Of a stretch of 64,000 nucleotides of DNA, positions 1-7,114 are shown piece after piece (within the stretch, counting starts at the first letter, position 1; every line of letters starts with the position of its first letter). The DNA lies in assembly GCA_035315885.1 (NCBI GenBank), contig DATFXM010000101.1, positions 1-64,000 of the forward strand, written 5' to 3'. The notes beneath the pieces were generated by a model. The model saw nothing but the letters and a program-made list of their open reading frames with translations. It did not search any database and was not told the DNA's origin. This DNA comes from DATFXM01 sp035315885 (GTDB taxonomy: Bacteria > Acidobacteriota > Blastocatellia > UBA7656). Position numbers and translations under genes: made by a program.

Positions 1-620
1 AAGTTGACTTCGAAGGGAAGTATTACAGGGTCGAAAAGGCGAAGCTGAACACGCCGTTCTGCCCGCAGCACAGGAGCAGTCCCGAGATTTATGTGTCAGG
101 ACACTCTGAACGATCCGAAGCGCTCGCCTACTCGCAGGGAACGTGCTGGTTGAGAGTAGCGGATACGCCTGAAAAACTTCAACCGGCAGTTGCGCGGATG
201 CGGGCACGCGGAATCGAAATATGCCTCCGGCTCTGCCTGGTTTGCAGGTCGTCACGAGAAGAGGCGGTCAGAGCAGTCGAGTCGCTTTTGCCCGCAGATT
301 CGTCGGAGAGCACGATCGCTCTCAAAGACGACTCGAGCATGTATCGAGAGGGTGCGAGGATATCGCGCGACGAATACTGGTTGAACCGAGGACTGTGGAC
401 GGGTCTGGTGCCGCATTACGGCCCGGTATGGACTACGTTGTTGGGCACCTCCAGAGAGCTGGCAGACGCTTTCCTGGCGTACAAGCGAATCGGTGTCACT
501 CAATTCATTATCTCCGGCTGGCCTGAAGTCGACGAGATGCTGCGCTTCGGCAGCGACGTCTTGCCGTTGATCAGGGATGCGGAGCGAGAGGAGCGGACGG
601 CATCGGTCTCAGTCAGATGA
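1..620 (+). CDS. LLM-class flavin-dependent monooxygenase, C-terminal part (cut by window edge)
   Basis: The reading frame is already open at base 3 and runs to TGA at 618-620, so the N-terminus lies outside the window. The visible part aligns by eye along its whole length with the next gene (shared SGHS, DTPEKLQP, CLRLC, YKRIGVTQFIISGWP), so it is a paralogue of the luciferase-like (bacterial luciferase/SsuD) superfamily. These enzymes use FMNH2 and O2 to oxidise sulfonates, alkanes or other small molecules; the substrate here is unknown. The ATG at 93 is internal to the domain and not a plausible start. It overlaps the next gene by ATGA, so the two are probably co-translated. It lacks a segment of several residues present in the paralogue before the GLVP(H/Y)YG motif. 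Confidence 0.85.
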   Translation, partial: VDFEGKYYRVEKAKLNTPFCPQHRSSPEIYVSGHSERSEALAYSQGTCWLRVADTPEKLQPAVARMRARGIEICLRLCLVCRSSREEAVRAVESLLPADSSESTIALKDDSSMYREGARISRDEYWLNRGLWTGLVPHYGPVWTTLLGTSRELADAFLAYKRIGVTQFIISGWPEVDEMLRFGSDVLPLIRDAEREERTASVSVR

Positions 621-1720
621 CCGAAAGTCTGAGAGCTAATATGAGTCCCGGACTGAGATTTCACTGGATGCTTCCAAAGGGCGGCGAGGTTGCTATGAGG
701 ACTGCCCAGGAAACAAATCGCGTGTTGACGACAAGGAGTACGTCGCCGGCAGCGATCCCGGACATGGACGGCTGGACCAGATTTGCGACGAGCGCCGAAG
801 AAGCGGGGATCGAATCGGTCCTGCTGTCATTCAGCCGCTACGAGCCGGACACGATGTTTGTGGCGTGTGCTGTCGGGACGGCGACGACAAAGCTGAAGTT
901 TATTGTCGCCTACCGCACCGGATTGATTCAGCCGGCAGCATTTGTTCAGGAGGTCAACACGCTTTCGGGTCTGATCGGCGGCCGGGTAGCGTTGAACATT
1001 GTCGCGGGAAGCTCGGCGCTTGAGCAGCGAGGCTACGGCGATTTTCTGGAACACGATGAGCGTTACGCCAGAGCGGAAGAGTACCTGGCCGTCTGCCATT
1101 CATTCTGGCGCAACGACGCTGAAGTGAGCTTCAGCGGCAAGTATTGCCGGGTTGAAGGCGGCAAACTGCACACGAAGTTTTCGGCGCCGGAACGAACGTC
1201 GCCTGAGATCTACGTATCCGGGCATTCCCAGCAGGCGCAGAGTCTCGCGTTGAACCACGGGTCCTGTTGGTTGCGATTGATCGACACTCCCGAAAAACTT
1301 CAGCCGGTAGTTGCGAGATTTCGAGAACAGGGCACTGAGGTTTGTCTCAGACTCTGTGTTGTATGCAGGCCGACTCACGAAGAGGCCATCGAAGCGGGAA
1401 AGAGCCTGATTCCGGACGAGCAAATCGGCAAAGAGGAACGGAACATCCTGTCGAGAAGCGACTCCCAGACGTTGAAGCAAGCGCTGGCGGCCGCGGACAA
1501 CGTGGGCTGGATGAGCAAACATTTGTGGGCCGGGCTCGTGCCCTACTACGGGTCATCAGCGATTACACTATTAGGATCTCCGCGGGAGCTCGCGGAGATT
1601 TTTCTCGAATACAAGCGAATCGGCGTCACCCAGTTTATTATCTCGGGCTGGCCAAAACTGGACGAGATGGTGATCTTCGGCCGCGACGTGCTGCCGATCG
1701 TTAGAGAAATGGAGAACTAG
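617..1720 (+). CDS. LLM-class flavin-dependent monooxygenase (SsuD-like)
   Basis: The 367-residue product has the hallmarks of the luciferase-like monooxygenase superfamily: an N-terminal FHWMLPKGGE-type strand, a GRVALNIVAGSS segment typical of the FMN-binding TIM barrel, and the C-terminal ITLLGSPRELAE...QFIISGWP motif. It probably oxidises a sulfonate-like or other small organic compound with FMNH2 from a separate reductase, which is not seen here. The ATG at 617 overlaps the upstream stop (ATGA), which favours coupled translation. An in-frame ATG at 641 matches the usual N-terminus of the family better, and neither has a strong ribosome site. A cytosolic enzyme; it sits directly downstream of a paralogue. 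Confidence 0.88.
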   Translation: MTESLRANMSPGLRFHWMLPKGGEVAMRTAQETNRVLTTRSTSPAAIPDMDGWTRFATSAEEAGIESVLLSFSRYEPDTMFVACAVGTATTKLKFIVAYRTGLIQPAAFVQEVNTLSGLIGGRVALNIVAGSSALEQRGYGDFLEHDERYARAEEYLAVCHSFWRNDAEVSFSGKYCRVEGGKLHTKFSAPERTSPEIYVSGHSQQAQSLALNHGSCWLRLIDTPEKLQPVVARFREQGTEVCLRLCVVCRPTHEEAIEAGKSLIPDEQIGKEERNILSRSDSQTLKQALAAADNVGWMSKHLWAGLVPYYGSSAITLLGSPRELAEIFLEYKRIGVTQFIISGWPKLDEMVIFGRDVLPIVREMEN

Positions 1721-1727
1721 AACGACG

Positions 1728-2501
1728 ATGACATCACAAGCGCCACGCGCATTCAACCGCGAGATGTACCACGACCATCCGGAAAACGTTTTTTACGGCA
1801 CCGATGATGGCAGTCAGGACGGATCGTTCAGCGAGTTTGCGGCGTTCAAAGCGCACTATGAGGGAGTCACCCCAGAGCGGCGCGATAACATTCACATGGT
1901 CAGCGTGGTCGGTGGACTGTACGGGTTGAACCTCATACCGTTGTGGAGGCCACGTCGCATCACAATCTTTGACATAAATCCGACGGCGATAACTTACTTT
2001 CGGCTGATCCATCGAGTATTGACTACAAGCAAGGACGCCGGTGATTTCTTGCGGCGGCTAACAGACGGCGACTACCCCGCGGATACTGACGACGAAAGAT
2101 TCGTGCGAGAGAACATATGTTTGAAGCAGAAAGGTTGTTTGCCCAGGGAGCGCGGCTCTACAAAGCGTCCATACGATCAAAGCTGGCAATACGTGCTGGA
2201 GAATTTTGAGTTGACGAAGAAGATTCTGACCGAGGTCCCGCTCGAGATTCGTGGAGAGCCAATGGAGAGCGACAGCTTTCGCAATTGGATCAAGCATCAG
2301 AGCAATCTTTGGATTTACGCTTCGAACATAACGGAGTTCCACTACTTCGATCTCGAGTTTTTGGATCCCTCCAATGTTGCGGTGTTGCAGATCATCTTCC
2401 CGTGCCGGCCTCAACTTCTGGATCTTGCGTCGATGGCTGGGCGCCCGGTGAGGGTCAGGTTCGAGATCCCGCTGGTAGCAGAGGCGATTGAAGAACGTTG
2501 A
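1728..2501 (+). CDS. Unrecognised protein, possible Rossmann/SAM-binding fold
   Basis: This 257-residue soluble protein does not match a family I recognise with confidence. Residues about 57-80 (VSVVGGLYGLN, then RRITIFDIN) look like the first two strands and glycine loop of a Rossmann nucleotide-binding fold, as in SAM-dependent methyltransferases, with the D of FDIN in the place of the ribose-binding acidic residue. The rest is rich in aromatic and acidic residues and has no signal peptide or membrane segment. It starts 7 bp after the monooxygenase stop and is followed 33 bp later by RidA, so all four genes may be one operon. A methyltransferase or NAD-dependent role is only an inference. 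Confidence 0.6.
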   Translation: MTSQAPRAFNREMYHDHPENVFYGTDDGSQDGSFSEFAAFKAHYEGVTPERRDNIHMVSVVGGLYGLNLIPLWRPRRITIFDINPTAITYFRLIHRVLTTSKDAGDFLRRLTDGDYPADTDDERFVRENICLKQKGCLPRERGSTKRPYDQSWQYVLENFELTKKILTEVPLEIRGEPMESDSFRNWIKHQSNLWIYASNITEFHYFDLEFLDPSNVAVLQIIFPCRPQLLDLASMAGRPVRVRFEIPLVAEAIEER

Positions 2502-2534
2502 CCAGTCAATTCGAACTTCAGGAGGATTTGTCAG

Positions 2535-2933
2535 ATGCCGAACAAGGTCAAGATTGCTACCAACGCAGCTCCGCCGGCTACAGGAACGTACTCTCAAGCG
2601 ATTCGGACCGGCGATCTGGTCTTTGTGGCGGGACAGACAGGGCGCGATCCGGAAACCGGCAAGCTTGAAGAGGGACTGGATAAGCAAACACGTAGGATGC
2701 TGTCGAACGTCGAAGCGATCCTCAACGCCGCTGGATGCTCGGCTGCAGACATTGTAAAGGTGACGCTGATGCTTGCCGACATAAAGGACTTCAAGGCGGT
2801 GGATCAAATCTATTCTGCATGGCTGCCGGGTCTTGGTGTTACTCCGCTGCCGGCGCGTACGGCGTTCGCGGCGCTTTCGCTGCCGGCCGGCGCTCTAGTG
2901 ATGCTCGAAGTGGTCGCTGCGTATCCAGGGTGA
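2535..2933 (+). CDS. RidA family enamine/imine deaminase
   Basis: The 132-residue product shows the YjgF/YER057c/UK114 signature: SQAIRTGDLVFVAGQTG near the N-terminus and PARTAFAALSLPAGALVMLEVVA at the end, where the Arg of the PAR motif is the substrate-carboxylate-binding residue of active RidA proteins. The family forms trimers that hydrolyse reactive enamines and imines released by PLP enzymes. A good ribosome site (GGAGG, 9 bp upstream) supports the ATG at 2535. It is the last gene of the monooxygenase cluster. The stop is followed within 10 bp by CTGAGT-type repeat sequence. Confidence 0.93.
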   Translation: MPNKVKIATNAAPPATGTYSQAIRTGDLVFVAGQTGRDPETGKLEEGLDKQTRRMLSNVEAILNAAGCSAADIVKVTLMLADIKDFKAVDQIYSAWLPGLGVTPLPARTAFAALSLPAGALVMLEVVAAYPG

Positions 2934-2937
2934 GGGG

Positions 2938-3070
2938 AGTTCTGAGTTCTGAGTGCTGAGTGCCCAACCCGAAGGGATTGAAGTGTGCACCAAGAACAAA
3001 TCTGAAATGTGTGCACGTTCTGAGTTGTGATTGGCCAACCCCGAAGGGGTTGGGCAATCAGGACTCAGAA
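2938..3070. repeat. CTGAGT/ACTCAG inverted repeat element between convergent genes
   Basis: The left part carries TTCTGAGTTCTGAGTGCTGAGTG and the right part the opposite strand (CAGGACTCAG). Between them is a second nested palindrome built on CCAACCCCGAAGGGGTTGG at about 3030-3054. The element fills the gap between ridA (+) and the glycosyltransferase (-). The stop codon and last residues of the latter are encoded by the right arm. A transcript from either side could fold into a hairpin, so a terminator role is possible. Confidence 0.75.
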
Positions 3071-3816
3071 GTCACCCCACGTGACATCAACAAGTATCTG
3101 CACTTCAATCGTTCGTACAAACACCGCAGATCGTATTGCCCGTCTTTATCTTGACCAGACGCCCTCCATCGTTCGTTCCACAAATGAATCGCGTAGCTTT
3201 TGTCTTCGAACTCGAACCTCGCATCAGGCTCTAGAAGCCTCTTCCACTCAGCAAAACCGAGCGGGCAAAATGAGAAGTACGGCTCAGTGCACGACTCCAA
3301 CCCGAACTTTCGAACCGACTCGGCCATAAGACGCGGGCCCGTCTCGCCCCACACAAGTTGTTCGGTATTCTTCCGGTCGCATTCAGCCCACGCGTATGCC
3401 ATAACCTCGCTTCCAGCCGGAGCCTTGATGATGCCGCTGTTTATCACCTCGGCTCCGCGACACATTTCGCTGGAAAAAACGTGCTCCCGTTCGAATTCAA
3501 AAGGCCTCAGACAAATCGTGTCTGTGTCTACCCACCAGCCACCCCGCTCGAGCAGGAGCTTATAACGGAAGAAGTTTGAGAAGCCGGCGTATGTCGGATA
3601 CTCCTTATATTGAAAGATTCGTTTGGACGGCAGAACCTCGCTTGCATCTTTGACCGTCGTGCCGCGCGGGATGTTCCTCACCTCGGAGTACGTATAAAGA
3701 TGATACTCGTGTCCGTTTTGAAGAAACGAAGTGATCGAGAGCTGTTCCATTATCGACAGCTCAGGTCCGATCCATAGCCCCTGAATTATTCGGTTCTTGT
3801 CGCGCTCATTTTCCAT
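3058..3816 (-). CDS. GT32-like (DXD-type) glycosyltransferase
   Basis: The 252-residue product (from the ATG at 3816) contains FFRYKLLLERGGWWVDTDT, with the DTD in the position of the metal- and nucleotide-sugar-binding DXD motif of the GT32/Och1-like family, preceded by a typical family start (GLWIGPELS, then HEYHLYTY). It most likely transfers a sugar in cell-surface glycan synthesis; donor and acceptor are unknown. An in-frame ATG at 3864 would add 16 residues and overlap the upstream gene by 20 bp. Neither start has a strong ribosome site, and I preferred the one next to the conserved region. The last residues (TSES and stop) are encoded by the CTGAGT repeat. Confidence 0.8.
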   Translation of the reverse strand: MENERDKNRIIQGLWIGPELSIMEQLSITSFLQNGHEYHLYTYSEVRNIPRGTTVKDASEVLPSKRIFQYKEYPTYAGFSNFFRYKLLLERGGWWVDTDTICLRPFEFEREHVFSSEMCRGAEVINSGIIKAPAGSEVMAYAWAECDRKNTEQLVWGETGPRLMAESVRKFGLESCTEPYFSFCPLGFAEWKRLLEPDARFEFEDKSYAIHLWNERWRASGQDKDGQYDLRCLYERLKCRYLLMSRGVTSES

Positions 3817-3844
3817 CGACTGGATTTCTCTCGTGAAGACGTTA

Positions 3845-4798
3845 TCAGGCGGCGCACAGTTCATTTATTCGTCTTGCCCGATGACTAGTGGTGTGTTGTC
3901 TCCAGACCAGGCTACTGGCTCTCGTCCTGATCTCGTCGAGCTCCCGATGATTGGGTTCGTGCAGCACATAACGAACGGTCTCCTCTAGATTCTCTTGTGA
4001 AACTGGCAGGTAGTGTTTGTGTTCCATAAAGCCTAGCCGTCTGAGCGGCTCGCGCACTGCTGCGTCGGCTACCAACAACGCTCCGGTAGCCGGAATCTCG
4101 AAGTATTTCGCAACCACGTACTTGTATTTTAGGCTGTCGGTAAAAGCGGCTCGGTGTTTGTTTATCAGCTCGGCGTAACCGCGCCCGATGACTCTGTCTC
4201 GCTCATAGTCATAACCGCAATGATAGCCGGGATGGTGGTGATAAGTGATCGAGTAACGACGGCCATCGCAAAGCGATTTCATCGTCTGTCGCAAAGGATA
4301 GTGATGGTCGATCCTTCCGCTCAAGAAGATCGAGTTTTCGGGCCGCTCGTTGTATCGCAACACAAAGTCCGGAGACGCTGAATGCGGAACCCATTCTACG
4401 CGCTTCGTGCGGCAAAACTCAGGATAGAACCTGTCCCACGCATATGCATATGTGGCGAGCACCGTGTCACAAAGCGCAAACCCAACAACTTTTCGCCGCC
4501 GCATGGGCTCATCAAACCAATGCAGATCGTCCGCGAAGATAACTTTCTGCGTGTTTAATCGCTGAATTTCGTGGGCGTGACCGCTCAGGAATTCGTAGGC
4601 TTCCCAGAACAAGATTACTTCGGGAAGCTGGCCGAATTGTTGGCGGAGCGTATTCTCGACGGGTCCGGGTGCGGTTGAGAGTTGTTGTGTTTCGATGTGG
4701 CGCCAGCCGTATTGTGTGATTAACTCCGTCATCACACAGTAAAACTCTCGGCTGACATATCCGCGCAGGGCTTCAAGATGAGAAACGAGGAGCTTCAT
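3845..4798 (-). CDS. CgeB-like glycosyltransferase (GT1-type)
   Basis: The 317-residue product resembles the CgeB/Glyco_trans_1_2 family: a central VEWVPHSASPDF motif, then the C-terminal signature KYFEIPATGALLVAD with a trailing LRRLGF. These proteins transfer sugars to surface or spore polysaccharides. I chose the ATG at 4798, which has GAGG 5 bp upstream and starts with the typical MKLLVSHL; the ATG at 4870 would add 24 residues but has no ribosome site. It is followed by the GT32-like gene on the same strand with minimal spacing, so the two are probably one operon for a glycan. Confidence 0.8.
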   Translation of the reverse strand: MKLLVSHLEALRGYVSREFYCVMTELITQYGWRHIETQQLSTAPGPVENTLRQQFGQLPEVILFWEAYEFLSGHAHEIQRLNTQKVIFADDLHWFDEPMRRRKVVGFALCDTVLATYAYAWDRFYPEFCRTKRVEWVPHSASPDFVLRYNERPENSIFLSGRIDHHYPLRQTMKSLCDGRRYSITYHHHPGYHCGYDYERDRVIGRGYAELINKHRAAFTDSLKYKYVVAKYFEIPATGALLVADAAVREPLRRLGFMEHKHYLPVSQENLEETVRYVLHEPNHRELDEIRTRASSLVWRQHTTSHRARRINELCAA

Positions 4799-4930
4799 CG
4801 GGGCCTCGAGACGCCAGGAAGACGCAAAGTCTAATGAGAATTCAGACAAAAAGGAAGAGGCATTGCTCATTCGAAAGCGGCGGATTTCAGAGGTGCGGGC
4901 GGAACGCCAATTGTGATATTTAGAACGACG

Positions 4931-5602
4931 ATGACAACCGCAACGCTACTTTCGATTCAGGTAGGTCTGCCGCAACAGGTGAACGGCCGAGCTGCCATCA
5001 TTGGCCCCGAGCAACAGGTCTGGACGACAGCATTTCTAAAAGAGGCGGTCGCCGGGCCGGTTTGGTTTGGCAGAACTAATATCGTGGGAGATGCGCAGGC
5101 CAGCGTGAAGACTCACGGAGGTCCCGACAAGGCGGTGTGCGTGTATCCGTGGGAGCACTACGCATTTTGGCAACGCGAGCTTGAGCTTCCTGAGCTGGTC
5201 TATGGTGCGCTTGGCGAGAATCTGACGATCAGCGGTCAGCGAGAAGATGAATGTTGCGTGGGGGACATCGTTCGGATCGGCGAAGTCGTCCTGCAGGTGT
5301 CTCAGCCGAGGCCGCCGTGCTGGCGGTTGGCAAGATGGTGGCAAAGAAAAGAGTTTGCGGTGTTGATGGAGAGAACCGGGTTGACCGGATGGTACTGCCG
5401 TGTGTTGAAGGAAGGATATGCGGAGGCAGGTGCGATGGTGGAATTGCTGGAGCGGCCTCAGCCGCGCTGGAACGTGCTGAGGGCGAACGCGGTCCTATAC
5501 GGCGATCCGACTTCAGAAGACATCAACGAGTTGTTATCGTGCGAGGTGCTTGCTGAGACCTGGCGTCAGCTTCTGGCGAAGAGAGCGAATGGGGGCAGGT
5601 GA
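4931..5602 (+). CDS. MOSC domain protein, YiiM-like
   Basis: The 223-residue product matches the YiiM branch of MOSC proteins: VKTHGGPDKAVCVYPWEHY, the GENLT strand, VGDIVRIGEVVLQVSQPRPPCWRLA with the conserved molybdenum-ligand cysteine (PPCW), and TGWYCRVL. MOSC proteins bind the molybdenum cofactor and reduce N-hydroxylated compounds such as 6-hydroxylaminopurine with help from an electron donor. The ATG at 4931 fits the family start; a GTG at 4913 adds six residues. It stands alone between the divergent glycosyltransferases and a repeat element. It is the first of several molybdenum-related genes in the window, but not in the same cluster. Confidence 0.9.
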   Translation: MTTATLLSIQVGLPQQVNGRAAIIGPEQQVWTTAFLKEAVAGPVWFGRTNIVGDAQASVKTHGGPDKAVCVYPWEHYAFWQRELELPELVYGALGENLTISGQREDECCVGDIVRIGEVVLQVSQPRPPCWRLARWWQRKEFAVLMERTGLTGWYCRVLKEGYAEAGAMVELLERPQPRWNVLRANAVLYGDPTSEDINELLSCEVLAETWRQLLAKRANGGR

Positions 5603-5606
5603 GGGG

Positions 5607-5770
5607 TGAGGAGAAGGGGCGAATGGGCGAAGGGGCGACGCGGAGGAGGGACGCGCCTTGTACAAAACATCGGCGGCAATCACGTTCATCGAGACTCGGA
5701 GTCACCGCGTCCCTCCTCTCCGCGTCCCCGCGTCTCCGCGTCGCCCCTTCGCCCATTTCCGTCATCCCCT
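5607..5770. repeat. GCGACGCGGAGACGC-type long inverted repeat (family B)
   Basis: The left arm reads GGGCGAAGGGGCGACGCGG and continues in GACGCG-rich sequence. The right arm reads its complement (CCTCTCCGCGTCCCCGCG, then GTCGCCCCTTCGCCCAT). The two arms are about 60 bp each around a short centre and could form a long imperfect hairpin. It lies between the MOSC gene and the DUF2891 gene and happens to be open in the frame of the latter, which would give a false 67-residue N-terminal extension rich in SASPRLRVAPSP. Confidence 0.8.
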
Positions 5771-5799
5771 CATCTCTCTCCTTTGGGGATACTCGACCG

Positions 5800-6939
5800 A
5801 TGAACCGATTTAAGCAATCAATCCTCCTATTCCTGATCGCAGCATGCCTTCTGTTGGCGTCACCGCAGCCTTTTGAGGCGGCAAGCCTGGGGCAGGATGA
5901 GGGTCCTCCGCCTAAGCAGATGGTGCTTACGTTAAGTGAGGCCTCGCACTTTGCGGGTTTGGCGATGAAGTGCATCACGAGGGAGTATCCCAACAAACCC
6001 GATCACACTAACAACGACGCGAGTGACGTCAGAAGCCCACGGTCGATGCATCCAGCGTTCTATGGTTGCTTCGACTGGCATTCGTCGGTTCACGGGCACT
6101 GGATGTTGGTGAGGTTGTTGCGCCTCTTTCCCAAACTCCCAGAAGCGCAACGCATTCGTGACGCTCTGAACAACAATCTCAGCGCCGAGAGTATTTCAGG
6201 TGAGGTTCAGTATCTATCGCAGGAGAATCGACAATCGTTTGAGCGGACTTATGGCTGGGCGTGGCTGCTGAAGCTGGCTGAAGAACTACACAACTGGAAC
6301 GATGAGGATGGCCGTCGCTGGTCGAAGAATCTCACCCCGCTGGCGGACGCCCTGGCCGACAAATACATTTCATTTCTGCCAAAACAGAATTATCCGATCC
6401 GAACCGGAGTTCATCCCAACACCGCGTTTGGCCTCGCGTTCGCCCTTGATTACGCGAGAGCCGCCGGCAATCAAAAGCTGGCCGCTTTAGTAGAAGAGCG
6501 AAGCCGGACATACTTTGCCAGGGACGTGAATTATCCAGTATCACTGGAACCTGGCGGTGAGGATTTCTTTTCGCCCGCTTTGATGGAAGCGGATTTGATG
6601 AGTCGTGTCATGGAGCCGATCGAGTTCCGCCGTTGGTTCCATCGTTTCTTGCCTGGTCTGGGGGGGCCTGCATCCCAAACTCTGCTGCGTCCCGCACTAA
6701 TACTGGACCGACGCGACCCGAAGCTTGTACACCTGGATGGACTCAATCTCAGCCGGGCATGGTGCATGCGCAGCATAGCCGCGCGTTTGGCACATACGGA
6801 TCCGCTTCGCTTCTTGCTGACGCGCGCGGCCGAAGCGCACGCCTCGGAGGCCCTATCGCACGTAGCAAGTGGAGACTATGCCGGTGAGCACTGGCTCGCT
6901 TCTTTTGCGGTCTACCTGCTTTCTCTTAACCGAATATGA
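5800..6939 (+). CDS. DUF2891 domain protein, secreted
   Basis: The 379-residue product starts with a signal peptide (MNRFKQSILLFLIAACLLLAS) and carries the DUF2891 hallmark HPAFYGCFDWHSSVHGHW at about residues 83-100, followed by an alpha-helical repeat body (GWAWLLKLAEEL, FGLAFALDYARAAG, EDFFSPALMEADLMSRV). The aromatic, helix-rich architecture resembles alpha/alpha-barrel glycan enzymes, but no activity is established for the family that I know of. The open frame extends back to 5599 through a repeat element; the signal peptide shows that 5800 is the real start. Confidence 0.85.
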   Translation: MNRFKQSILLFLIAACLLLASPQPFEAASLGQDEGPPPKQMVLTLSEASHFAGLAMKCITREYPNKPDHTNNDASDVRSPRSMHPAFYGCFDWHSSVHGHWMLVRLLRLFPKLPEAQRIRDALNNNLSAESISGEVQYLSQENRQSFERTYGWAWLLKLAEELHNWNDEDGRRWSKNLTPLADALADKYISFLPKQNYPIRTGVHPNTAFGLAFALDYARAAGNQKLAALVEERSRTYFARDVNYPVSLEPGGEDFFSPALMEADLMSRVMEPIEFRRWFHRFLPGLGGPASQTLLRPALILDRRDPKLVHLDGLNLSRAWCMRSIAARLAHTDPLRFLLTRAAEAHASEALSHVASGDYAGEHWLASFAVYLLSLNRI

Positions 6940-7069
6940 TGTCAAACGTCGGCGCTTGCCTTCGCTAGCGGCCTTGCGCGAGTGCTGCCACTGGGGATAG
7001 AAAAGACTATCATTGAACGAAGTACTGGCCCTCTTCCAGTGGAGAGGACGAACTACTCAGGCAATCGCA

Positions 7070-7098
7070 CTCAGAACCCAGTACTCAGAACTCAGACT
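7070..7098. repeat. ACTCAG short repeat, single arm
   Basis: The sequence reads CTCAGAACCCAGTACTCAGAACTCAGA directly upstream of the CocE-type gene start. No matching CTGAGT arm is seen to its left. The rest of the 6940-7114 gap shows nothing else that I can support. Confidence 0.6.
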
Positions 7099-7114
7099 TC
7101 TCATGAGGCTCGCG

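Noticed and set aside
2058..2807. 249-codon minus-strand frame
   Set aside because: It spans antisense to two real genes (the Rossmann-like gene and ridA), is Arg-rich and shows no domain.
1717..4936. A shared TAGAACGACGATGACA at two gene starts (about 1718 and 4920)
   Set aside because: A single 16-bp match within 64 kb is about what chance allows, and it overlaps normal start codon context.
1..5602. NRPS or PKS natural-product cluster
   Set aside because: Luciferase-like enzymes and glycosyltransferases occur together, but no carrier, adenylation or ketosynthase domain is in the window.
5599..5799. 67-residue N-terminal extension of the DUF2891 protein
   Set aside because: It translates repeat sequence; the signal peptide at 5800 shows the real start.
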